DNA of 64,000 nt from an uncultured Christensenella sp. (GTDB lineage Bacteria > Bacillota > Clostridia > Christensenellales > UBA3700), in contig CAJTYW010000008.1 of NCBI GenBank assembly GCA_910583995.1, positions 10,007 through 74,006 on the forward strand, written 5' to 3'. The notes beneath the pieces are model-generated. The model was given only the letters and a program-made list of their open reading frames with translations, had not been told where the DNA came from and made no database searches. Position numbers and translations under genes: made by a program. Positions 33,234 through 40,998 of this stretch are shown here, in pieces (positions within the stretch are counted from its first letter, which is position 1; every line of letters begins with the position of its first letter).

Positions 33234-34492
33234 AAGGAATGACAATGACCGAAAAAATTATTGCAAAGCATTGCGGACTTGATTATGTTAGTTCCGGTAT
33301 GCTTGTAATGGCAAAGCTTGATATGATTTTGGCAAATGACATTACAGCTCCGCTTGCAATAGACGAGTTTGAAAAAGCAGGTTTTGACAGCGTTTTTGAC
33401 AAAGAAAAAATAGCTTTGATAATGGACCATTTTGTGCCTTGTAAAGATATTAAATCTGCTATGCAAGTGCAAAAAACTAAAAATTTTGCGTCAAAAATCG
33501 GTATTAAACATTTTTACGACATTGGAGTTTCAGGTATAGAGCACTCATTTTTGCCAGAAAAAGGACTTGTAAAAGCAGGCGATATGATTATCGGTGCGGA
33601 CTCACATACTTGCACTTATGGAGCGTTAGGGGCTTTCTCAAGTGGTGTTGGCTCAACAGATTTTGCTGTGGCAATGCGTACGGGCGAAAGCTGGTTTAAA
33701 GTTCCTAAAAGTATAAAATTTGAACTTGTAGGCAAGCCTAAAAAAGGTATTTGCGGCAAAGATATAATATTGTACATTATTGGTATGATAGGTGTAGAAG
33801 GTGCAAGATATTGCAGTATGGAATTTACTGGCGAAGGTCTAAAACACCTTAATATGTCAGATAGATTTACAATTGCCAATATGGCAGTTGAAGCAGGTGC
33901 AAAAAACGGAATTTTTGAAGTGGACGAAATTACTCACGAATATTTAAAAGAGCATTGCAGTGAGAAATATTCTGTAGAAGTTGCAGATAGCGATGCAGTG
34001 TATTTTAAAAGTTATACAATTGATTTGTCAAAGATTGATTATTGTGTTGCTTTTCCACATTTACCAGAGAATATAAAAAATCCATCAGAGTGGGGCAATA
34101 TTAAAATAAATCAGGTAGTAATAGGTTCTTGCACAAATGGTAGATACGAAGATATGTGTGCAGCTGCCGCAATTTTAAAGGATAAAAAAGTTGCAGATGG
34201 CGTTAAATGTATAATAATACCGGCTACTCAAGGCATTTATTTAAAATGTATACAAAATGGTTTAATGGAAATTTTTATAAAAGCAGGGGCAGTTGTAAGT
34301 ACTCCTACTTGCGGACCTTGTCTTGGTGGCTTTATGGGAATTTTGGCAGATGGAGAAAAATGTGTTTCTACTACTAACCGAAACTTTGTTGGCAGAATGG
34401 GACACATAAACAGCGAAATATATCTTGCCAGTCCTGCTGTTGCAGCGGCAAGTAGTATTTTAGGCAGACTAGCGACGCCGGAGGAGATTTAA
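33230..34492 (+). CDS. leuC: 3-isopropylmalate dehydratase, large subunit
   Basis: 420 residues; isomerises 2- to 3-isopropylmalate with the small subunit. Iron-sulfur ligands are visible in GADSHTCTYGALGAF-type and GSCTNGRYED motifs and in TPTCGPCLGG. This is the short, bacterial/archaeal HacA-like LeuC type (about 420 residues). It is coupled to leuA by an ATGA overlap and is one base from leuD. Confidence 0.96.
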   Translation: MKGMTMTEKIIAKHCGLDYVSSGMLVMAKLDMILANDITAPLAIDEFEKAGFDSVFDKEKIALIMDHFVPCKDIKSAMQVQKTKNFASKIGIKHFYDIGVSGIEHSFLPEKGLVKAGDMIIGADSHTCTYGALGAFSSGVGSTDFAVAMRTGESWFKVPKSIKFELVGKPKKGICGKDIILYIIGMIGVEGARYCSMEFTGEGLKHLNMSDRFTIANMAVEAGAKNGIFEVDEITHEYLKEHCSEKYSVEVADSDAVYFKSYTIDLSKIDYCVAFPHLPENIKNPSEWGNIKINQVVIGSCTNGRYEDMCAAAAILKDKKVADGVKCIIIPATQGIYLKCIQNGLMEIFIKAGAVVSTPTCGPCLGGFMGILADGEKCVSTTNRNFVGRMGHINSEIYLASPAVAAASSILGRLATPEEI

Positions 34493-34493
34493 T

Positions 34494-34988
34494 ATGTTGC
34501 TTGAAGGAAAAGTTTTTAAATATGGTGATAATGTTGATACCGATGTAATAATTCCTGCAAGGTATCTTAACACTCAGGACGAAAAAGAGCTTGCTTTGCA
34601 TTGTATGGAAGATATAGATATAAATTTTGCAAAACAAGTAAAAGTAGGCGATATTATGGTTGGTGGCAACAATTTTGGTTGCGGCTCATCAAGGGAACAC
34701 GCCCCTATTGCTATAAAAGCAAGTGGAATTAGTATTGTTATTGCAAAATCTTTTGCAAGGATTTTTTATAGAAACAGCATTAATATTGGGCTTGCAATTT
34801 TGGAGTGTGATAAGGCAGATAAAATTCAAGCGGGCGATTTGCTTAGTGTAGATTTGGATAATGGTGTAATTTTTAACAAAACCCAAAATTGGGAAGAAAA
34901 AGTTCCGCCTTTCCCTGAGTTCATACAAAATATTATCAAAAATAATGGTTATATAAATAGTATTAAAAAGCAATTAGGTGGTAATTGA
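34494..34988 (+). CDS. leuD: 3-isopropylmalate dehydratase, small subunit
   Basis: 164 residues, the short LeuD form that pairs with the short LeuC. Hallmarks are VDTDVIIPARYLNTQDE and GGNNFGCGSSREHAPIAIKA, which shape the substrate site. GGAGGAG lies at the end of leuC as its ribosome binding site. Confidence 0.96.
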   Translation: MLLEGKVFKYGDNVDTDVIIPARYLNTQDEKELALHCMEDIDINFAKQVKVGDIMVGGNNFGCGSSREHAPIAIKASGISIVIAKSFARIFYRNSINIGLAILECDKADKIQAGDLLSVDLDNGVIFNKTQNWEEKVPPFPEFIQNIIKNNGYINSIKKQLGGN

Positions 34989-34990
34989 TT

Positions 34991-36055
34991 ATGCAAAAGC
35001 GTATTTGTGTTATTGAAGGCGACGGTATAGGCCCGGAAGTTATGGCTCAAGCATTAAAAGTGCTAGATAAAGTAGCTCAAAAGTTTAATCATAAATTTGA
35101 TTACGAATATTGTTTGGCTGGCGGTGCGGCAATTGATAAAACAGGCAAGTGTCTGCCAAAAGAAACTTTGGCTATGGTGCTTAACACAGATAGCACATTA
35201 TTAGGTGCTGTCGGTGGTAATAAATGGGATAGTGAGCCGCAAGATAACAGACCAGAAAAAGCTTTATTAGGAATCCGTAAGGCTATGCAAGTTTATGCAA
35301 ATTTGAGACCGCAAAAGTTATATGCAGAGCTAGATAGTCCGTTAAAGCCAGAGCTAATAGGTGATGGCATTGATATTATGATTGTAAGAGAGCTTGTTAG
35401 TGGCGTTTATTTTGGGGAGCATAAATTAGGAATAGACAATGATGAGCAAGTTGCGACTGACATAATGAAATATACCGAAAACGAAATAAAGAGAGTTAGT
35501 AAAGTTGCTTTTGAATTAGCAGAAAAAAGGAGTGGCAATTTACTTTTGGTTGACAAGGCAAATGTACTTGCAACTTCCAAGCTTTGGAGAAAAGTTGTAG
35601 AGAATATGTCTAAAGATTACAAAAATGTAAATGTGTCATATATGTATGTTGACAATTGTGCTATGCAACTTATCAAAAATCCATCAAAAATCGATGTTAT
35701 TTTGACGGAAAATATGTTTGGCGATATTTTGAGCGATGAAGCTAGTGCAATAATAGGGTCTATTGGTATGGCAGGTTCTTGTTCTTTAGGTGATGGCAAA
35801 CGCGGATTTTATGAAGCAATTCACGGTTCTGCACCTGACATTGCAGGGCTTGATATTTGTAACCCTATTGGTATGATAATGAGTGTTGCAATGATGCTCA
35901 GAAATTCTTTTGATATGGAAAAAGAAGCAGATAGTGTAGAAAAGGCTGTTAAAAAATTTATACAAGATGGTTATCGCACAAAAGACATTATGCAGGAAAA
36001 TAAAAAAATTGTTAAATGTAGTGAAGCAGGCGATATTATTTGCAGTTTTATTTAA
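34991..36055 (+). CDS. leuB: 3-isopropylmalate dehydrogenase
   Basis: 354 residues from the ATG behind TTAGGTGG; a TTG six bases upstream is less likely. Oxidises and decarboxylates 3-isopropylmalate with NAD. Motifs include EGDGIGPEVM, LGAVGGNKWD, NLRPQKLY and the catalytic VRELVSGVYFGEH; the NAD site is YEAIHGSAPDIAG. It completes the leuACDB operon; the final transaminase is not in this window. Confidence 0.96.
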   Translation: MQKRICVIEGDGIGPEVMAQALKVLDKVAQKFNHKFDYEYCLAGGAAIDKTGKCLPKETLAMVLNTDSTLLGAVGGNKWDSEPQDNRPEKALLGIRKAMQVYANLRPQKLYAELDSPLKPELIGDGIDIMIVRELVSGVYFGEHKLGIDNDEQVATDIMKYTENEIKRVSKVAFELAEKRSGNLLLVDKANVLATSKLWRKVVENMSKDYKNVNVSYMYVDNCAMQLIKNPSKIDVILTENMFGDILSDEASAIIGSIGMAGSCSLGDGKRGFYEAIHGSAPDIAGLDICNPIGMIMSVAMMLRNSFDMEKEADSVEKAVKKFIQDGYRTKDIMQENKKIVKCSEAGDIICSFI

Positions 36056-36069
36056 GACTTGATTTGTCT

Positions 36070-36136
36070 ACTCTTGCAAAATCTTTGTTTGTAAAGCTAT
36101 AAATATATAGCCGTAGCTAAATTTTGCAAGAGTTTT
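36070..36136 (+). terminator. Terminator of the leucine operon
   Basis: A perfect 13-bp outer stem (ACTCTTGCAAAAT / ATTTTGCAAGAGT) encloses an inner GCTATAAATATATAGC hairpin and ends in TTTT. Confidence 0.75.
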
Positions 36137-36148
36137 AAAAACTCAAAC

Positions 36149-36178
36149 TTGACATTGTGTTGCTTTTAGTGGTAAAAT
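36149..36178 (+). promoter_or_regulatory. Promoter of the lipoprotein gene at 36256
   Basis: TTGACA, 18 bases, TAAAAT with extended TGG. Confidence 0.75.
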
Positions 36179-36255
36179 ATATTTATAACCTAATAGCATA
36201 AGTTGTAATAAATGTAAATTATAATAATGTTTTAGGCTATCACAGGAAGGGTGTT

Positions 36256-36924
36256 ATGAAAAAGAAAATAATTTGCGTTTTAGTAGCTTTGGTTATGTGT
36301 TTAAGCATAGTTGCTTTAACCGCTTGTGACAATTTTTTAATCCCGATAGAAAATGCTTTTAAATCGGAGACAGAAAAGGAAGAAAGTGTAAAACCAAGTA
36401 ATCCAGATAAAGAACTTTCGGAAACGCCAGATGACTCTCAGTCAAGTGGTAGTACAACAACTCCTACAATTTTTGTAAAAGGAAAAACCTTTGTTTTTGA
36501 TATAGCAGCTGTGGAATATGTTTCAATGATATATCCTAATAATCAAGAAGTAATGGCTCAATATGACGAAGATGAAGAAGAGACTCCACCATTAACTTCG
36601 GAAGAGATTATTTTCGATATACAATTTATACAACAATATGTAAATGAAATTTGTGCAGAATACGAAGGTTCAACTTTAACTTTTAAAGCGGGCAATATTG
36701 TAGAGCAGGTGTTTGCTGACGGCACAAAGCAAACTTATTATTATCAGCAATCTTTTACAAATGTTTATATTGGATATTTGGAAGTAGTAGAAGGTAGCGA
36801 CGCAGCAAACCCTAAATACCAATTTGTAAGTGCTATTGGCGGGCAGGCAGATGCGGAAATTTTGCTTTTGCAAATGGAATTATCAGATTATGCAATAGCT
36901 TATCTTCAGTTTATAGTTGTTTAA
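36256..36924 (+). CDS. Uncharacterised lipoprotein (222 residues)
   Basis: A lipoprotein signal peptide ends in lipobox LTAC (Cys 24). A low-complexity Glu/Ser/Pro/Thr linker (residues 35-72) would hold the domain away from the membrane. The folded part (75-222) has FVKGKTFVFDIAAVEY and later VEQVFADGTKQTYYYQQ, consistent with a small beta domain, but I do not recognise a family. It is monocistronic: its own promoter, ribosome binding site GGAAGG and terminator. Confidence 0.75.
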   Translation: MKKKIICVLVALVMCLSIVALTACDNFLIPIENAFKSETEKEESVKPSNPDKELSETPDDSQSSGSTTTPTIFVKGKTFVFDIAAVEYVSMIYPNNQEVMAQYDEDEEETPPLTSEEIIFDIQFIQQYVNEICAEYEGSTLTFKAGNIVEQVFADGTKQTYYYQQSFTNVYIGYLEVVEGSDAANPKYQFVSAIGGQADAEILLLQMELSDYAIAYLQFIVV

Positions 36925-36956
36925 AAAATTTAGTTAAAAAATAGTTTAAAAATAAC

Positions 36957-36990
36957 AAAAAAATCCGTGATAAATTCACGGATTTTTTAA
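36957..36990. terminator. Bidirectional terminator
   Basis: The stem AAAAAATCCGTGA / TCACGGATTTTTT with a 5-base loop. It serves the lipoprotein gene and the convergent gene at 37032. Confidence 0.9.
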
Positions 36991-37031
36991 TTTATTTATT
37001 TCTAGATTTCATACATTGCATATTATTTAAA

Positions 37032-37286
37032 TCATTCATACCATTCTATTTCCATAGAGTCATACTCAAAACTTTCAACAAAATCATCTGCTTTAAAACG
37101 GTGAATATGAAATTTTTTGAAATGTCTAAAATGAATCATCATTGTAACAGGTGACGAAATATCAAGTGACTCTGCAACTTTTCGTAACATATTTTCATAA
37201 CTTACAAAAGTTAAAGGTGAGTTATCTTGATATAAAGTATCTTTTACATTTTTTCCGTCGATTATAAGTTTTGCCCAAATTTTCAT
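37032..37286 (-). CDS. Small uncharacterised protein (84 residues)
   Basis: I do not recognise a family with confidence. It starts MKIWAKLIIDGKNVKDTLY, has a helical middle (SYENMLRKVAESLDIS) and an aromatic/His-rich end (IHFRHFKKFHIHRFKADDF, then EWYE). There is no signal peptide. The ribosome binding site AAAAGGATAAAAC supports the ATG. The compact beta-alpha-beta look suggests a cytosolic small domain protein. Confidence 0.6.
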   Translation of the reverse strand: MKIWAKLIIDGKNVKDTLYQDNSPLTFVSYENMLRKVAESLDISSPVTMMIHFRHFKKFHIHRFKADDFVESFEYDSMEIEWYE

Positions 37287-37362
37287 TGTTTTATCCTTTT
37301 CATTTATATTGTATACAATAATTTATTAAGTATTCTATATAGCTTAGTTAAAGTTTTTGATT

Positions 37363-37391
37363 AATAAAAAAGGTTGCTTTTATACAACCTT
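37363..37391 (-). terminator. Terminator of the ACT/UPF0210 operon
   Basis: On the minus strand AAGGTTG / CAACCTT forms a stem followed by TTTTTTATT. It starts at the stop codon of the gene at 37390. Confidence 0.8.
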
Positions 37392-37989
37392 ATACTACTA
37401 AAAAATATATAAACGCCCCTAATAATCCTAATGTGGCTATGCCATAAAAAAGAGCATATTTAAAAAGGGCTTTGCTTTGATGAATACATTTTTTACAACC
37501 GCAACTTGTAGCTACTTTTTTACTTCTAATAAAATAAGTTATGGCTAACTCAAGTAGGCCTAAAGCCAAAAACAAAAAGCTTAAAGGTTGGCGCACTCTT
37601 CCGATATTAAATAAAGAAATTACAATTGCAGTTAAAATAAAAGGAATGCAACCATAAGATAAATTTTTAAGTTTATCGTCTTTTTTGTGGTCAAGTGTAC
37701 AGTTTTTATTTTCATTATCAACACTTTCTGTATCGCTATTGGTATATGTATTATCAATACTAACGGAAGCTGTCTCTTCTACAGGTTTATCTTCTTTCGC
37801 ACACTCATTGTTTTCTTCCAGATATTTGCTTTCAGTAACTGAGCAATCGTTATTATTTTCACTTGAAGTTAAATCGGTATTTGAACTGCTACCATCAATT
37901 TCGTTTTGTGAGATAATATCGGTTTTATTTTCAATTTCCGCTTGAAAATCGCTATTATTTGTGTTTGAATTATTATTTTCGTTTAACAT
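37390..37989 (-). CDS. Membrane protein with low-complexity N-terminus
   Basis: 199 residues. Residues 1-100 are a low-complexity Asn/Ser/Glu/Asp stretch, probably disordered and cytosolic. Three hydrophobic segments follow (GCIPFILTAIVISLF, LSFLFLALGLLELAITYF, ALFYGIATLGLLGAFIYF), with SCGCKKC between the last two as a possible metal site. It is 19 bases downstream of the UPF0210 gene in the same direction, so probably co-transcribed. The function is unknown. Confidence 0.65.
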   Translation of the reverse strand: MLNENNNSNTNNSDFQAEIENKTDIISQNEIDGSSSNTDLTSSENNNDCSVTESKYLEENNECAKEDKPVEETASVSIDNTYTNSDTESVDNENKNCTLDHKKDDKLKNLSYGCIPFILTAIVISLFNIGRVRQPLSFLFLALGLLELAITYFIRSKKVATSCGCKKCIHQSKALFKYALFYGIATLGLLGAFIYFLVV

Positions 37990-38008
37990 TTAATTGATTT
38001 TTCCTATT

Positions 38009-39358
38009 TTAGTTCTTCAAACTATGAAGTGGTGCAGGTATTCTGCCACCCCTTTTAATAAATTTTAAAGGAGAGTTTTTATTGACTGCAATAATTGGAG
38101 CGTGACCTAAAAGACCACCAAACTCTGCATAATCGCCAACGCCTTTGCCTATAACAGGAATAACTCTGACAGCAGTAGTTTTCATATTTACCATACCAAT
38201 TGCAGATTCGTCTGCAATAATACCGCTTATAACTTCCGCAGGAGTATCGCCCGGGATTGCAATCATATCAAGACCTACAGAGCATACGCAAGTCATTGCT
38301 TCAAGTTTTTCAATATTTAAAGCTCCGCTTTCAGTTGCAGCAATCATACCTGCATCTTCGCTTACAGGAATAAATGCACCTGACAAACCGCCAACTGCAG
38401 AACTTGCCATAATACCACCTTTTTTAACAGCATCGTTTAGCATAGCAAGACAAGCTGTTGTACCGCAAGCACCCACGCTTTCAAGACCAATCTCTTCAAG
38501 AATATGTGCTACGCTATCGCCCATAACAGGTGTAGGAGCAAGTGACAAGTCAACAATACCGCAATTAACGCCTAATCTTTTTGCAGTCTCACGGCAAACT
38601 AATGAACCAACACGAGTGATTTTAAAAGCGGTTTCTTTAATTTTTTCCGCAACTTGAACAAGGTCTCCGTCCACACTTTCCAAAGCGTGTTTAACAACGC
38701 CCGGTCCGCTAACGCCTACATTTAAAGTCAAGTCATTTTCACCAACGCCGTGGAAAGCACCTGCCATAAACGGATTATCTTCAACAGCGTTACAAAAAAC
38801 TACAAGTTTAGCACAAGCTAAGCTGTCTTTATCTGCAGTTTTTTCTGCACATTCACGAATGATTTTACCCATTAATGCAACGGCGTCCATATTTATACCA
38901 GATTTAGTTGAACCAACATTTACAGAAGAGCATACCTTGCCCGTTGTAGCAAGAGCTTCTGGTATAGACATAATAAATTGTTTTTCATACTCTGTCATAC
39001 CTTTGTGTACCAAGGCAGAGTATCCGCCCAAAAAGTCAATGCCGATTTCATTTGCAGCTTTATCCAAAGCACGAATAACTTCCAAATGTCCGCCATTGTT
39101 TGCGGTAATAAGACTAACTGGTGTAACACTCACACGCTTATTTACAATAGGAATACCAAGTTCCGCACTAAGGTCGTTTGCTGTTTTAACCAAATTTTTT
39201 GCACTTTTTGTAATTTTATCATAAACTTTTTCAGCAGTGCGTTTAGGAGTGTCTGCAATACAATCCAAAAGTGAAATACCAAGAGTAGTAGTGCGGACAT
39301 CTAAATGTTGCTGATTTATCATTTGAATAGTCTCAAAAATCTCTTTATTGTTTATCAT
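38009..39358 (-). CDS. UPF0210 (PFL-like) family protein
   Basis: 449 residues from the ATG behind AGAGGTTGAAA. It belongs to the UPF0210/DUF711-type family, related in fold to pyruvate formate-lyase-like barrels but without a demonstrated reaction. Conserved stretches are DVRTTTLGISLLDC, GVSGPGVVKHALE and VGLDMIAIPGDTPAEVI. It is adjacent to an ACT-domain gene, a pairing conserved in many Firmicutes, which suggests the ACT protein senses a small ligand for it. The function is unknown. Confidence 0.88.
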   Translation of the reverse strand: MINNKEIFETIQMINQQHLDVRTTTLGISLLDCIADTPKRTAEKVYDKITKSAKNLVKTANDLSAELGIPIVNKRVSVTPVSLITANNGGHLEVIRALDKAANEIGIDFLGGYSALVHKGMTEYEKQFIMSIPEALATTGKVCSSVNVGSTKSGINMDAVALMGKIIRECAEKTADKDSLACAKLVVFCNAVEDNPFMAGAFHGVGENDLTLNVGVSGPGVVKHALESVDGDLVQVAEKIKETAFKITRVGSLVCRETAKRLGVNCGIVDLSLAPTPVMGDSVAHILEEIGLESVGACGTTACLAMLNDAVKKGGIMASSAVGGLSGAFIPVSEDAGMIAATESGALNIEKLEAMTCVCSVGLDMIAIPGDTPAEVISGIIADESAIGMVNMKTTAVRVIPVIGKGVGDYAEFGGLLGHAPIIAVNKNSPLKFIKRGGRIPAPLHSLKN

Positions 39359-39371
39359 TTTCAACCTCTAA

Positions 39372-39638
39372 TTAAAGTTTGTGCATAGCATTAAAAATAT
39401 CTTCGTGTTGAACGCGAATGACAACCCCAAGTTCTTCTCCTGCTTTTGTCAAAATATCGCTTAATTTAGTAACATCGCTGTTTGCACTTATAGAAACCAT
39501 CATAATCATAGTAAAATAATCTTGCATAATAGTTTGAGAAATATCTTCGATATTGATATCATTTTCATATAAAATATTGCTTACTTTAGCAATAATACCT
39601 TTTTTGTCTTTACCTATTACTGAAACAATTGCTTTCAT
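39372..39638 (-). CDS. ACT-domain protein (UPF0237 family)
   Basis: 88 residues, a single ACT domain (VSVIGKDKKGIIAKVSNIL, then EDISQTIMQDYFTMIM). ACT domains bind amino acids or similar ligands and usually regulate a partner. It is the first gene of the operon with the UPF0210 gene 13 bases later, the usual arrangement. It has its own promoter. Confidence 0.9.
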   Translation of the reverse strand: MKAIVSVIGKDKKGIIAKVSNILYENDINIEDISQTIMQDYFTMIMMVSISANSDVTKLSDILTKAGEELGVVIRVQHEDIFNAMHKL

Positions 39639-39674
39639 AATAACCTCTTCCGAATAAAATAAGTTGTATGTTTT

Positions 39675-39703
39675 ATTGTAACATATATTAATAATAATTA
39701 CAA
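39675..39703 (-). promoter_or_regulatory. Promoter of the ACT/UPF0210 operon
   Basis: On the minus strand: TTGTAA, 17 bases, TACAAT with extended TGT. Confidence 0.75.
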
Positions 39704-39713
39704 GAGTTATTGC

Positions 39714-39741
39714 TTACAAATTTTTATTTTCCGCGTATAAT
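39714..39741 (+). promoter_or_regulatory. Divergent promoter of the DUF378 gene
   Basis: TTACAA, 16 bases, TATAAT. The -10 box lies inside a CGCGT...ACGCG inverted repeat that could be a regulator site. Confidence 0.6.
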
Positions 39742-39793
39742 TTCAAAAAACGCGCAGATAATAATGGTGTAACAATGTTACAAGGAGGAAAAA

Positions 39794-40069
39794 ATGATTA
39801 CAGTAATAGCAATGATATTAATGATTCTTGGTGCTTTCAACTGGTTTTCAGTTGGTGTGTTTGATTTTAACTTTATCAACTGGATATTCACATCAAACGC
39901 ATATATCGGTGCAAGAATCTTGTATGGCATCGTAGGTGTTGCAGGTTTATGGTTGGTATTCTATTTAGCATATAACAAATTCAGTGGCAGAAGAATTAAT
40001 GCCCCTGAAAGTGTTATGGGCAGAGAACGCCACGAAAGCCGTGAAGTGTCAAATTCTGAAGAGTTTTAA
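39794..40069 (+). CDS. DUF378 family membrane protein
   Basis: 91 residues with two membrane helices (about 3-20 and 42-62). LGAFNWFSVGVFDFNFI is the DUF378 (YuzA-like) hallmark. A charged cytosolic tail (ESVMGRERHESREV) follows. The role is unknown. It starts behind AAGGAGG and ends at its own terminator. Confidence 0.88.
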   Translation: MITVIAMILMILGAFNWFSVGVFDFNFINWIFTSNAYIGARILYGIVGVAGLWLVFYLAYNKFSGRRINAPESVMGRERHESREVSNSEEF

Positions 40070-40101
40070 TAGTAAGAAAAATTTTTGACACTTTTAAATA
40101 T

Positions 40102-40137
40102 ACCGACAAAGGAACTATCCTTTGTCGGATTTTTTTA
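40102..40137 (+). terminator. Terminator of the DUF378 gene
   Basis: An 11-bp stem CCGACAAAGGA / TCCTTTGTCGG followed by ATTTTTTT. Confidence 0.95.
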
Positions 40138-40145
40138 TTTTTGGC

Positions 40146-40174
40146 TTGATAAATATCCCTTTTTATGCTAAAAT
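40146..40174 (+). promoter_or_regulatory. Promoter of the zinc-ribbon gene
   Basis: TTGATA, 17 bases, TAAAAT with extended TGC. It lies inside a longer open frame, which fixes the real start at 40206. Confidence 0.8.
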
Positions 40175-40205
40175 GTTTGTATTAATAATAAAAGTGAGAA
40201 TGTTT

Positions 40206-40913
40206 ATGGATATAAAATGCAAAAACTGCGGACAAATGATTGACGAAAAAGATAAGTACTGCAAATATTGCGGTTACTTAATTCCGCAAAAGGAAGAAGA
40301 AATCCCACTTTCCAAAAAGAATATAGAGAATAAAGTGCAGGAAACTAAAGCTACTATCTATGAGCAAGATATTGTAGACAGTAAAAATTACCCTTTTGAA
40401 AATTTAGCTGTTATTATGCTAGGCGACAAAAATTCACTTTATACAAAAAGTGTTATGCTAACAATCTTATCTTTTTGCTTAGGATTGGTGTTTTTGGTTA
40501 TTGCAGTTGTCTCTAAATTTTTAATACCTAAACCTATGGTTGCCTTTATTTGCCTATTTATTTTTATGCTTGCAATGATTTGTGCTTTTGGCTTTACTTT
40601 GGAGCGTTACTATAATTCAAAAGGCATAAAAAATATAAAAGATAATGAAATCACTATCAGAAAATACGGCTTTAAAAAACCTGCAGAAGTGCTAATCGAT
40701 GGTCATATTTTTGAGATAGTTACAGATAACCCCTGCCCAGTTTGCGAAGGGGATATAATAGGCGACTTGCATATTGAAAAAATAGAAAATAAGATTGTCG
40801 TTGTATGCAATATTAACAGAAAACATATCTTTAGAATAGACGAAACAGAATTTGTAACAGCCTTAAGAAATGGCGAAATCACCACTTACGATAAAGGTAA
40901 AATCAAAAACTAA
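40206..40913 (+). CDS. Zinc-ribbon membrane protein
   Basis: 235 residues from the ATG seven bases after AAAGTGAG. A zinc ribbon with Cys 5, 8, 19 and 22 (CKNC and CKYCG) opens the protein. Two membrane helices follow (near residues 87-107 and 114-135). The C-terminal domain contains NPCPVCEGDIIGD, a second Cys pair. Such zinc-ribbon membrane proteins are common and uncharacterised in Clostridia. The DUF4062-TPR gene follows after 85 bases and could be co-expressed. Confidence 0.75.
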   Translation: MDIKCKNCGQMIDEKDKYCKYCGYLIPQKEEEIPLSKKNIENKVQETKATIYEQDIVDSKNYPFENLAVIMLGDKNSLYTKSVMLTILSFCLGLVFLVIAVVSKFLIPKPMVAFICLFIFMLAMICAFGFTLERYYNSKGIKNIKDNEITIRKYGFKKPAEVLIDGHIFEIVTDNPCPVCEGDIIGDLHIEKIENKIVVVCNINRKHIFRIDETEFVTALRNGEITTYDKGKIKN

Positions 40914-40926
40914 AAACAAAATAACG

Positions 40927-40956
40927 CTTGAAAATCGGGACTAAAAGTAGATTTTG
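40927..40956 (+). repeat. Dispersed motif, variant copy with hairpin
   Basis: TTGAAAATCGGGACTAAAAG followed by TAGATTTT; AAAATC can pair with GATTTT. Similar placement of motif and short hairpin is seen at 5254 and 31345. Confidence 0.4.
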
Positions 40957-40998
40957 ACCATAAAAATATAAACGGATAATGTTTACAAAGGACGAATT

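Noticed and set aside
33487..33510. AAAAATCGGTATTA copy inside leuC
   Set aside because: It encodes conserved-looking residues (SKIGIKHF) in frame, so it is probably a coincidence of codon use rather than an inserted repeat.
38145..39274. Plus-strand open frames of 98-170 residues
   Set aside because: Antisense to the conserved UPF0210 gene; composition reflects the opposite strand.
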